Below, one piece after another: positions 33,064 through 43,616 of a DNA stretch of 64,000 nucleotides; position 1 is the stretch's first letter; each line of letters opens with the position of its first letter. Under the pieces are notes generated by a model. It made no database searches. It saw nothing but the letters and a program-made list of their open reading frames with translations, and had not been told where the DNA came from. Position numbers and translations under genes: made by a program. The stretch spans positions 22,803,808 to 22,867,807 of the forward strand of contig CM119269.1 in the NCBI GenBank assembly GCA_051294375.1. The letters run 5' to 3'. This DNA comes from Paraspadella gotoi (Eukaryota; Chaetognatha).

Positions 33064-33802
33064 TAAAAAAACATAAAAGTAGCTTATTTAACCGTAATAA
33101 TCTATCTATTCATTATAATTTTCTGAAAAAAAAAGGAAAAAAATCGGGCGGAATAACGTTAATAAAACACGAAAATCAAAACACTGCTCTGATTCGTGAA
33201 ACCGCGGGCTGGCTCGACGAAGTGCCATGGCTCTCGGTTTTGGTTCAGGCGGTAACGTAAAGTTATGCGCGTTCAGGGCCGTGTAAAGAGTCCCAGAGCA
33301 AGACAAAAGTCAAGGATTTCTTTATTTCAAATGAAAAAAGCGTAAATTTTTGAGTGCTCCACCCAGAAACATAAGACAAAAGCAGAAATGGATCTCTCAG
33401 TCAGTTTTAAAAGAACTAATTAAGACTGGCGACACAGCGGGAATTAAATGGCCGAAAAACTCTTTAAAACAGGATTGTTATAATTAAACAAGCAAGCTTG
33501 GGTAAAATTTTTTAAAAATAGATACGCCTGTGTTTAAGACAAATCGAAAATCTAAATCTGACTGTGGGTAACATATGTATATATTTTAGTCTAGTCTCGG
33601 GAACGCGTAAGTTTCAAGTACGAAAGTGAAAAAATTTCCTCGTAAAACCAGTACCTTTGGTCCATCGTACCAGTATCGAAAATGACCGAATTTTCGGAGT
33701 GTCCACCGACACGGGTTTCCACAAGACGCCCCGCTTTGAAAATTAAACCAATTTTTATAATAATAAAATTCGGTCCTTTTTTTTCTGCGGGAATAACAAG
33801 GT

Positions 33803-34060
33803 TATGGCAACAGCCGGTTGCCTGTGATGCCATCTGGGATGGGCAAATCTCACTGTTGGCTTTGGGGGCTTCCGACCCTCTAGTGACGCCTCCAGTCACT
33901 GGCGCGGTTACCGGCTAGGACGGTCTCGCTTTGCCAAACGCAGAGGGAAATCGTTAGGACTGTGGATGGAACACTACGCTTGGGATGGTGTGTTTCCCCT
34001 CTGAGCCAATGGATTTGGCTGAAGGATGGTGGAGTGAGGCGGTGTGAAAATACCGCCACA
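33803..34060 (+). repeat. direct repeat DR1, copy 1
   Basis: About 258 bp from TATGGCAACAGCCGGTTGCC to TACCGCCACA. The same sequence with scattered one-base indels is at 34264-34514. GC-rich relative to the flanks. Class unknown; it may be a SINE or part of a retroelement. Confidence 0.8.
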
Positions 34061-34263
34061 GATCCCCGGGCCAAGACATCACTCAGGTTCCTGCAAAGCC
34101 TGAGAGGTGTCTTGACAAGACTGTTACCATAGTGGGAGAAGAGAGAGAGAAGCCGCGAGTTGTGGGGGCATAAGGCGTTTGTCGTAGCGTAACCCAGGGT
34201 GCATAGGCGTTTGTCGTAGCGTACCTGAGAAGGTTGCGTGTTCGATAGTAGGGCTCACCAACT

Positions 34264-34514
34264 TATGGCAACAGCCGGTTGCCTTGTGATGCCCATTGGA
34301 TTGGGGCATCTCACTGTTGCTTTGGGGCTTCCGACCCTCATGACGCCTCCAGTCACTGGCGCGGTTACCCCTAGGACGGTCTCGTTTGCCAACGCAGACG
34401 GGAAGTCGTTTAGCTGTGGATGGAACACTACGCCTGGGATGTGGTGTTCACCCCTCTGAGCCAATGGTTTGGCTGAAGATGGTGGACGTGAGGCGGTGTG
34501 AATATACCGCCACA
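34264..34514 (+). repeat. direct repeat DR1, copy 2
   Basis: Matches copy 1 along its length. The intervening 200 bp contain a short duplication of AGGCGTTTGTCGTAGCGTA at 34171 and 34206. Confidence 0.8.
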
Positions 34515-34658
34515 AGGTGAACCAAAAAAAAGCGGTGAAAACCCGGAATCCTGATCCCCCTCGCCCGAAAACGAATGTTTTATCTACATATTAACAAACG
34601 GAACATAAACCAAATGAAAATTAATGGTTCCAAATGGAACGGGAATTCTCATGGCTCC

Positions 34659-34683
34659 NNNNNNNNNNNNNNNNNNNNNNNNN
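34659..34683. other. assembly gap, exactly 25 N
   Basis: The sequence right after this gap (CTGTAACCCCAGAAAGAGG) is identical to the sequence right after the gap at 48900-48924. Confidence 0.99.
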
Positions 34684-36930
34684 CTGTAACCCCAGAAAGA
34701 GGAGGGTGCTACCCAGAGGTTGGTGCGCATTATAGTCCTTAAATAGAGAGTTGGCAATTCGTGGATCGAGAGACGAGCCCGAGATAGACGACGAGCATGT
34801 GAGAGAGAGAAGACGAAGACGAACGAAGACAGGCGACAGAGAAGAAAGAAAGCGCTTGAGTGAGAAGAGGTACGAGGAAACTTTCGGCGGGGGAAGGATG
34901 GAAAGAAAAGAGAGGAAAGACTATATGCCCAATTTAAATCTAAATCATAGCTTAGGAGTAGAATATTAAGATTTTTAAAAAGCCTAACTATTTTTCGCTA
35001 CTCAGATAATTCTTAACAAGATAATCTTTAAATCGGTTCAAACAACATTATGGCACAAAAAAAACGATTCGTCAGAAGATGGACAAAACATGGACAAAAA
35101 CGATTATCAAAGCTGATGGCAAATATGGACACAAAAAAAAACGATCGTTCAAAATGACAAAAATGGACAAAAAAACGAATCGTCAAAGATAGAAGAGCAA
35201 AAGAAAAGATATAGAGGACAAAAAATACGATCTCAGTCAAAGATGGCAAAAATTGACAAACAAATGGGCGATGACGACGGCGACAAGGAATGATGACGAT
35301 GATGGGAATGACGATGATTGATATGGATGACTAACGATCTTGACAAGGATAAACGAAAACACGACTAAAAATGACCAAGAATGACGGACGCGACGACAAC
35401 GATCGACGAGCAACAACAACAAAACAACGACACGTCTTCGTCTCCATCCTCTTCTTCCTCTCGGTTCCCGAGCCCGCTCAATTTCTATTGCATTAATCTG
35501 AGCTCAAAGGAATAAACGAGGAGAATAAAAAAAGTACGCCGCTGGGGACATGTACGGAATGTTTTAGATTGACAATGGGACAGACCGGAGCACTGGCATC
35601 TGGACGGACGGAGACTGCATGACTCGACAGAGTAACTTGGCATGGACGGACAGAGAACTAGGCATGACGTGATGTGGAGACTGGCCCATGGAAACAGACA
35701 GAGACTGGCAGAATGGACAGATCGGACACTGACATGGACGAGAACGGAGATTGACATTGATGGACGGAGATGCTGGCGGCAGACTGGCAGAACCGGCATG
35801 GACGACATGAGCTGGCCAATGGAAGCGGACGGAGGACTGGCATGGACGGAACGGACATGGACGGACGGGAGGAACTGTGCAATGGATGTAATGGGAGACT
35901 GGCATGGACGGATGGAGATTGACATGACGGACGGAGATTTACATGGACGGACGCGAGAACTGCTATGGACGGAACCGGAGGACTGGCAACGGAGGGACGG
36001 AGACTCGCATGGACGGACGCGAGACCATGCATTGGACGGAACGGAAACTGGCAGGACGGACGGGGACTTGACATGGAAATGAGATAGGACTGACACAGAC
36101 CGACACAGGGACTGTCGGGGACAGATAACTGCGACAAACAGCTACTGACACTTGACGACACGACGACTTACACATGACTGACAGACTGAAACCAGGACAC
36201 GAACAGAGACCGAAGCCAACAGGTACAACTTCAAACGACCAAATGTCCTGGCGATTCTAAATGGTGTCAATGTCATAGGCCACGACATAATTGAGCGCTA
36301 GAATCTGACATTGGCCCTGTGTTGGGGACTGATTGATGCCTGACTAACAGGGCCTGTTGATACCTGACTAAAGGGCCCGTAGCAAACGCCTGATTGGCCC
36401 TGATCTATTTCCGAGCTGCGAGTGCGGCTGCCAGGCTGCGGACTGCGAGTGGTGTAATAGAATTATACGACGCGACAAAGAAGAAGGCATTTAAACGAAG
36501 CATTTCTCTCGCCCTCTCCTTTACCATCTCTCTCTCATATTCCTATCTCCCCACTCTTTCTTACTAGAATGGAGAAATACGCTCAGATACTCGATTAAGG
36601 CACCGGGTTTCATACGGAGTCTCTGCGCTTCGGATTTACATACGGGGTTACGTGTCTGACTTTTACAAATAACCTCGGGCCAAGGCCAAAGCAACTGGCC
36701 TTTTCCGAATGCGGGGAAATGATACGAAGCGCAAATTACAATGCGAGTTTCCGAGAGGCGCGGAACACAGAACCAATCTCACATTTACATACAGTTTTTT
36801 CTTAAATTAAGAAAAGCATTGACAGCAATTACATAAGGGTTTTGTTAAATGAAATGATTAAAATCTATTTCTTGTGAATAAATAAAAGGCACTTAAAATT
36901 TACAGGTTTTCCAAATTTGAAAAAAAAAAT
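34684..36930 (+). repeat. composite repeat, A module, copy A1 (indel-rich)
   Basis: Block order: a 240-bp leader identical to 48925-49160; a 33-bp array (GACAAAAAACGATCGTCAAA type) near 35040-35260; a GATGATGACGAC tract; an AGGAATAAACGAGGAGAATA block; a 20-bp minisatellite CATGGACGGACGGAGACTGG at 35555-36085; a CTGACAGACTGAAAC block; a GCTGCGGCTG run near 36420; a CT tract; then AAGAAAAGCATTGACAG to CCAAATTTGAAAAAAA. The same order, inverted, is at 39812-41146 and 44353-46500, and direct at 48925-51236. Scattered single-base indels disrupt all frames. Confidence 0.85.
35555..36085 (+). repeat. 20-bp minisatellite in A1
   Basis: Units of CATGGACGGACGGAGACTGG with many indels, giving false long frames in several phases. 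Confidence 0.9.
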
Positions 36931-37930
36931 GGATCCTTTCCTTTTTTCTCTCTATCTTCTCCTGTTCTTTGCTTTCTTATTTTGTTTTCTACTTTTGTGT
37001 TACTGCTCGGTTGTCTAAGTTACTTCTAATTTAAAATGCATTGACAGACAGACAAAACTTTGACGAAAAATTACAAGATAGAAAATTGACAAACGAAAGA
37101 CGTCGAGGCATGGGGGTAGTATACAAGTTATGGTTTGTGCGCTTTTTGTTCAACGTTAGTAATTCTCGTATTTTATCGTGTGTTTGTGTCTTTATCGTAT
37201 AGCTGTCCGGTAGGATGTCGGCTCGGTCAAGCGTGGGTCGGATGAGATGACAAAAAAACGATCGAAGTTAAATCCACGAGAGACAAGGGAATAATGGGGG
37301 AAGAAAAGATGAAACTTGTAATTATAACAAAGACTGGAAGAGAGATGGTAAGAAGAAAATGGGGGCAAAGTAGAAGAAGAAAAAAAAGAAACCGGAATGA
37401 AGAAAGATGTGGGAGAGAAGAAAAAGGCGCAACAAATAAAGATAAAGAGAAGAAGAAAAAAATAAAGACATGACGAGACACAAAAAACAAGAACGGATTT
37501 GAATACTTGGTCATTTGAAGAAGAGAGACAAGAAGAGAAGAATTCACTGGGAATTGGATAAGAATGGAGATATGAACATAAGACAATTAGAGGAATGTAG
37601 GAGATTGAAGAGGAATTTATAAGGAATATGAAGGAGATGAAAGAAGGATTGAGGTAGAAGATAATATGACTGTATAGAGATGAAGAGGTTGAAGGAGGAA
37701 GATAATGAAGATACGAGAGATAGATGAGTGAGAGAGGGAGGAGTGTAAGTGAGAAGTTCGGACCTGAGTGAGCAGAGAGAGAAGAGAGAGAGAGAGAGAA
37801 AAGACGAGCGAGAGAGAGGACAGAGAGCGAGAGAGAAAGAGAGCGGACAAGCAGAAAGAGAGAGAGAGAGAGAGGAGGACGAGAGAGAGAGAGAGTATGA
37901 GAGAGAGAGAGAGAGGAAGAGATGAGAGAG

Positions 37931-37965
<35 letters not shown>

Positions 37966-38228
37966 GATTAATCTGGACTAAACAAACGGTTATAGTTTAA
38001 ACAATTAGATTTTCTTTCTAACCAAAGAAAAAATTAAAATTTCAAAAAAGTTGAGAAAGTTAAAAAGAAAATAAAAAGTTATAAAAGACAAAAAGAATAA
38101 GAAATAAGAGGTAAAGATACCATAGATTAAAACTTTATTAGCAGAATTCGTGTTAATTAAAAATGTACTCGGTGAGAAAAAAATGGAGTTGATTCAACCG
38201 CAGAAAAACTTTGATGATTTATTTGACT
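36931..38228 (+). repeat. 1.3-kb segment exactly repeated at 51237-52534
   Basis: Every stretch I compared between this segment and 51237-52534 (offset 14306) is identical, while the sequence to the left differs by many indels. It comprises a Penelope-unrelated AT-rich start, the B-module leader, and a GA tract at 37760-37965. Identity breaks at TTTGACTTTATTAAGG versus TTTGACTTTTTAGGG. Confidence 0.9.
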
Positions 38229-39806
38229 TTATTAAGGTTTATTTTGTGATTAGGGGACAGACATCGTAAAGAGTGAGGCAGAACGGGGTTTTTCCTATGC
38301 ACCCTTTAATTTCAATATTATTTAAATGTTATAACCGCTGATAGAAGGCTTGAAAGAGAGCCGAAAATGTCTGTTTTGCATTAAGAATAAAAATCCCATT
38401 TGGTCCAAAATTCAAATCAATATTTAAAATTAAAAATTAAAACAAAATTCCCTGATCCTAATCAAACCTGAAGGAAGGCCGCCCGAAGGAAAAGGAATTC
38501 TTGAAGAGATGAGAGGAGTAGGAGACTAGCGAACGGTGCGAGTTAATAGAAAGTACACAGAGAAGTTATTACAGTAAAGAAAACTATCTAAGTGAAAAGA
38601 GAGAGACAGACTATCTAGGAGAGAGAGCAGAAATATATAGGAGTGAATGCCAATTCATGAGCAAGACAGATACAGATGAGCTGGAGAGAGGAGCGAAGAG
38701 GATACAAACAGAGCCAGACTAATGACTCAAGATGAAGCGAAACGGGCGACACAAATGAATGATGACGGACAAGACAATTATTGATATAATAATTATAATT
38801 TCAACATTATTATATTAATAAAGATATACAAATGCTAGTATAATGTAATTGATGTAAGTGTGTTTTAATTAAGGATAATATATAGAATGTCATTAAAGAC
38901 ATGTAAGAATTGATTAGGAGTTGCACTGTAAAAACAACACAAAGCCAGGCCCATATAAATCAGAGGCAGAGATAGAGCAGAATAGTAAATATAGATAATC
39001 ATATGGTATAATTGTTAGAAGTAGCCTTAATGTTCATCGTAATCAACAATTCAATTATATTGTAAATTAGAGACTGTGTGTATTAAATATAATTGTTTTT
39101 AAAGAATGATCTTACTATTATTCTGGTGTTAATTACAGAAATTATTTGACTTGTGAATTAAATACATGCGGAAGCAGAGATGTACCAGAAAGACGTCTAG
39201 TGAATATTTTCTCCTTGACTTTTTCTTTTGGTGTGTGGAAGTGAAGTGGTGAGCAGGGAGAAGGAGGCGGAGAAGGAGGGCGGAGAAGAAATGAGGGAGA
39301 TGATTGCGAGGAGGACGGGAGCTAGAGAGAACTGCCCACCCTACCTCTACTTTACGGTCGCACTTTCCCCCTATGCACTGCACAATATTCCTAGCAATTT
39401 AAATGCGACATTCACTTGTCCATCTTGACTGCACTCGGCTTTATTGACTGCACTAACCTCTCTTGACACTGAACCTGTGCCTCCCTTTTGACTACACCTC
39501 GGGCCTTGGAACTGCCAACCTTGCCCGCCCTTGGACTGCACCTTCCTCCGCTTATCTTAACTGCAGTATCCCCACCTTTTTACTGCACAAGTACCAAACG
39601 ACTGCAAACCTTCCCCCTTGATCTGAATCTCGATCTGACTGCACTACCTCCTTATCTACTGCATCGCCTCCTCCCTACTTTTCATTTCAGCGCCACTTCG
39701 AGATAAAGACGCTTCCGTTCGGAAAAGAATGCGTCGTCATCTTCTGCGTTAAGATTCGCGGTACGACGACGACTACGACGACGACGACCGCCTTGCTCTC
39801 AGTGAC
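37100..39806 (+). repeat. composite repeat, B module, copy B1
   Basis: Colinear with 27600-29405, with the same right border at CTCTCAGTGA. It differs from B0 by a hammerhead-like motif at 38333 and by many indels after 38228. Joined on the right to the inverted A copy at 39812. Confidence 0.75.
38333..38374 (+). ncRNA. hammerhead-like motif, corrupted copy
   Basis: AACCG, CTGATAGA (one inserted base in the core), AGGCTTGAAAGAGAGCC, GAAAATGTC, TGTTTTG. Compared with 52682 it has extra bases in core and stem II, so it is inactive as written, either by mutation or base-call error. Confidence 0.45.
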
Positions 39807-40307
39807 GTATTTTAAATTTAGAAAGTAATTACGTCCAATTTTTTTTTTCAAATTTGGAAAACCTGTAAATTTAAGTGCCTTTATTTATTCACAAAGAATA
39901 GATTTAATCATTTATCATTAACAAAACCCTTATGTAATTGCTGTCAATGCTTTCTTAATTTAGAAAACCCAGTATGTAAATTGAATTGTCTGTGTTCCGC
40001 CTCCTGGAAACTCGCATGTAATTGCGTTCGATCATTTCCCGCATTCGGAAAAGGCAGTTCTTTGCCTTCCCGAGTTTTTGTAAAGTCAGACACGTAACCC
40101 GTATGTAATCGGAGCCAGAGACTCCGTATGAAACCCGGGCCTTAATCGAGTACGACGTATTTTCCATTCAGAAGAAAGATTGGGGGAGAAGGAGAGAGAG
40201 AGAGGGAGAGAGAGAGGGAGAAAGAGAGAGAGAGGGGGAAAAGAAAGGGGAGAGAAAGCCTTTAAATGCCTTTTTCTTTTGTCCCGCGTCGATAATCATA
40301 CACCACT

Positions 40308-40355
40308 CGCAGCCGCAGCCGCAGCCGCAGCCGCAGCCGCAGCCGCAGCCGCAGC
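40308..40355 (+). repeat. (GCAGCC)n hexamer repeat
   Basis: About eight units. The same run, shorter, is at 44784-44826 in copy A3. Confidence 0.95.
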
Positions 40356-40679
40356 CTCGGATAGATCCAGGGCCGACAGGCGTTTGCCTACGGGCCCTTA
40401 GTCAGGCATCAACATGCCTTTAGACAGGTATCAACAGGCCCACAACAAAGGCCAATGTCAATTCTGCGCCAATTTCTTCGTGGCCTATGACCATTGACCA
40501 CCATTAGAATCCAGGACATTTGTCGGTTTAAGTTGGTCCTTGTGGCTTCGTGTATGTTCGTGTCTGTTTCAGTCTGTCAGTCAGTGTAAGTCCGTGTCTG
40601 TCAGTGTCAGTACCCGTTTGTCCATATCTGTCCCCGACAGTCCGTGTCGGTCTGTGTCAGTCGGTATCCATTTCCATGT

Positions 40680-41146
40680 CAGTCCCCGTCCGTCCATGCC
40701 AGTCTCTCTATGCTTCCGTCCGATCCATGCCAGTCTCCGGTCCGTCCATGCCAGTCTCCGTCCCTCCTTGCCAGTCTCCGTCCGTCCATGCCAGTCTCCG
40801 TCCGTCCATGTAAATCTCCGTCCGTCCATGTCAATCTCCATCCGTCCATGCCAGTCTCCATACATCCAAGCCAGTCTCCGTCCGTCCATGTCCGTGTCCG
40901 TCCGTCCATGCCAGTCTCCGTCCGTCCATGCCAGTCTCTGTCGGTCCATGCCAGTCTCTGTCGGTCCATGCCAGTCTCCGTCCGTCATGCCAGTCTCGTC
41001 CATCCATGTCAGTCTCCGTCCGTCCGTGTCAGTGTCCATCTGTCCATGCCAGTCTCTGTCAGTCCATGCCAGTCTCCATCCGTCCATGCCAGTCTCTGTC
41101 CGTCCATGCCAGTCTCTGTCGGTCCATGCCAGTCTCCGTCCGTCCA
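40680..41146 (+). repeat. 20-bp minisatellite CCAGTCTCCGTCCGTCCATG (A2)
   Basis: About 23 units with systematic variants (CTCTGTCGG, CATCCGTCC, TGTAAATC). The variant order matches the array at 45160-45640 unit by unit. Confidence 0.97.
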
Positions 41147-41171
41147 NNNNNNNNNNNNNNNNNNNNNNNNN
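41147..41171. other. assembly gap, exactly 25 N
   Basis: Joins the A2 minisatellite abruptly to a CT tract of the inverted B module, so this junction is not trustworthy. Confidence 0.99.
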
Positions 41172-41690
41172 TCTCTCTCTCTCTCTCTTTCTTTCTTTCT
41201 CTCTCTCGTCTCCCCTCTCTTCTCTCTCTCTCTCTCTCTCTCTCTACTCTTCCTCTCTCTTCTCTCTCTCTCCCTCTCTCTCTCATTCCCTTTCTTCTCA
41301 CTCTCTCTTCTTCTCTCTCTCTTCTCTCCTTCCTTTTCTTTTTTCCCTTTTTTTCCCTCCATTTAAACGTTTTTTTTTGTTTTTTTTTTCTCTATTTTTA
41401 TTTTCCCTTTATTTTTCCAATTTTTTTTCCGTTTTTTTTTTTTATTTGCCCCATTTTTTTATTCTTTCAAGGTTTTATTCAATTTCTTCTTCTTCCCCAA
41501 AATTATTTTTTTTCTGGAGCCCCTAACGTTTTTTTCCGCTGACGACATCTTCTTACGGAACTAAACGAAAACAACAACAACGAAGAAATACGAGAAAAAC
41601 AACTTGAACAAAAGCCAAAAACTACTTTATATTAGCTCGTTTTTTCGTTTCAATTTTTATTTTTTATTTTTCGTCAATTTTTTGTCTTTA
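41172..41690 (-). repeat. composite repeat, B module fragment, inverted (B2)
   Basis: A CT tract followed by sequence that is the reverse complement of 27602-27840, for example ATTCAATTTCTTCTTCTTCC, CTGGAGCCCC and AACTAAACGAAAACAAC. Confidence 0.75.
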
Positions 41691-41693
41691 TCA

Positions 41694-41759
41694 TTTTAAA
41701 TTTAGAAAGTAATTACGTCCAATTTTTTTTTTTTCAAATTTGGAAAACCTGTAATTTAA
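41694..41759 (-). repeat. start of A module copy A3, left of the TTAA insertion
   Basis: TTTAAATTTAGAAAGTAATT to AACCTGTAATTTAA, matching 39812-39880. The rest of A3 resumes at 44353. Confidence 0.85.
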
Positions 41760-42319
41760 CGGGGACCAAGTGACAGGGGGGGTTAAAAAGCTGAAACATA
41801 ACGTTTGACCCCTTTAACTTAAGCTGGTTCTGATTCAGTATTAATTTTTTCATCTATTAATCATTTGGGAAGTAGTTAAAAATTCGATAAAATCAGCGAG
41901 CTTTAATTTTCTTTAAATGCGGTAAGAGTACGGAAGCCGCTATTAGAAAAGAAGCCAGTGACTTTTTTCTTATATTTTTATTAGCGATAGAATGTGGAAT
42001 GCGGAATATAATGTAAAAATCTCAAGTTTCGCTTTAATCGGACCTCACATTGTGGAAGAATTCTTAGGAAACCCATCAAAAATTCCACCCCTTTTTTTCA
42101 ACATCTCGCCTTTTAAGATTTCGCCGCATTCTGACTTCCTCTTCAAACTTATAATTCCGCTAGTTATTTTTTTTCTTTATAACGGATGCGAAGGGGGAAT
42201 CCATAACTTTCTGTTATGTTTATGATTTCTGCGTTTCTTGAGTTTCCTTCTTTTCGGTTGTGATTGCGTATCGAAGGACGTTTTTAATGTTTTTTCTACA
42301 ACGATTTATTTTTGTAAAA

Positions 42320-42362
42320 AACGTACATGTTTCGGCTTACATTACAAGCCTTCTTCAGCGTT
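42320..42362 (-). ncRNA. hammerhead-like ribozyme motif (left arm)
   Basis: Minus strand: AACG, CTGAAGA (position 7 of the core is variable in hammerheads), extra A, stem II GGCTT / AAGCC with loop GTAATGT, GAA, ACATGT, cleavage triplet GTA, then CGTT pairing perfectly with AACG. Core and stems I and II are intact. Confidence 0.7.
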
Positions 42363-42379
42363 AACAAATTATTTTGTTA

Positions 42380-42422
42380 ACCGCTGAAGAAGGCTTGTAT
42401 GTAAGCCGAAACATGTACGTTT
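42380..42422 (+). ncRNA. hammerhead-like ribozyme motif (right arm)
   Basis: Plus strand: AACCG, CTGAAGA, extra A, GGCTT / AAGCC, GAA, ACATGT, GTA, CGTT. The inserted C in AACCG weakens stem I compared with the left arm. Confidence 0.65.
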
Positions 42423-42467
42423 TTTTACAAATTTAAAGTCGTTTTGTAGAAAAACATTAAAAACGTC

Positions 42468-43616
42468 TCCGATTTCTGCGTAAAAAATATAATGAATAAA
42501 CATTAACATTAGGATATTATGAAAGTTAAATGTCTTGTTGAAGCCGGTGTTGAGAGTTTAAATAATTAAAAGATTCGCCTATTTTATTATTGAAAAAAAT
42601 GACATTAAATTGAAGTAGTTGAAGTTTCCAGGCTCATTTCAGTAAAACATCCCTGTTCTCTAACATAAAATAATGATTTACTTTGTTGCTGGTGGAAAGA
42701 AAGATAAATAGTTTAGGCTGTTGATGGGTATTAAATATTTTGTAGATTTGTAAGCATGCTTGTAATATCAGTGAGCAAATATTTAAGTGAAAAAAAATTA
42801 TATTTTCTTTATCCAAAAAACTTTAAAGTTTTACTATAGTACAATTTAGCCTTTTTTTCTTTCAGAATCACTAAAAAGAATTTAATTTTCATTTATTTTT
42901 ATGGGGCTTTCATTAGTTTAAAATTCATTATAATTTTGACTTAGTTTTGACACTCACCCTTGTAAAGAGGTTTCAGCAAAAATAATTCTAATATTGTAAC
43001 TTGTATTGTGCCTAATGATTATGGCTTCATTTTTGGTTTACTATTGCCATCCCTGTATCCTTTTGTTCCTTTCAAGAGATATGCAGGGAAAAAATTCAGT
43101 TTGTTTTCTCTCAACCTTCCTTTAATTTCTTATAAATTAAAAATTTCATGTTGTCAAACCAACCAATGGACTTTACAATGTTGGTTTACTATGAAGGGGG
43201 GGGATTTGGTCAATTAATGAAAAAGAAAATTTGCAAGCTCTTGAGACAATGAGGCTTTTATAAATCTCAAAATTCGAGTAATATTTATAATGTTAACATA
43301 CCCTAGCCCCGTTTACAATTTTTGAAAAAGCAAAATTTCCCTTCATTTCTATGTTAAAAACAAGGGTTTGAAAATTCTCCGGAGATGACTAGTGCATTTC
43401 CCTGGCTTGTTTGATATTAAATCCCTTTATCAAATGCCATTAAGACGAATTTTGGGCTAGCTTAAGATATAACGCTGATCGGAAATCGTGTGTTTAAACT
43501 GATTTTTTTACCCGAATTTCTGGCAATCTCTGTTTGCCAATTTGGCGTAGTCAGATTTTAACGGAAATCTTTATTAGAAAAATGTTTGAATTTTTTTAAG
43601 CGAGATTCTCGTCTTA
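42468..43616. other. AT-rich interior of the nested insertion
   Basis: No frame of coding character, no second ribozyme and no tandem repeat seen. Confidence 0.5.

Larger units (their letters stand above)
39812..41146 (-). repeat. composite repeat, A module, copy A2 (inverted, truncated by gap)
   Basis: Reverse-complement order of A1 from TTTAAATTTAGAAAGTAATT through the GCAGCC run (40308-40355) to the CCAGTCTCCGTCCGTCCATG array (40680-41146), cut by a 25-N gap. It carries the undisrupted target CCTGTAAATTTAAGTGCC near 39865-39882 that is split by the TTAA element in copy A3. Confidence 0.85.
42277..42467. repeat. 190-bp inverted repeat carrying two hammerhead-like motifs
   Basis: Arms of about 90 bp run from GACGTTTTTAATG to CATTAAAAACGTC around a TTAACAAATTATTTTGTTAA centre. 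The left arm is one base-perfect ribozyme core on the minus strand and the right arm its near-copy on the plus strand. Confidence 0.9.
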
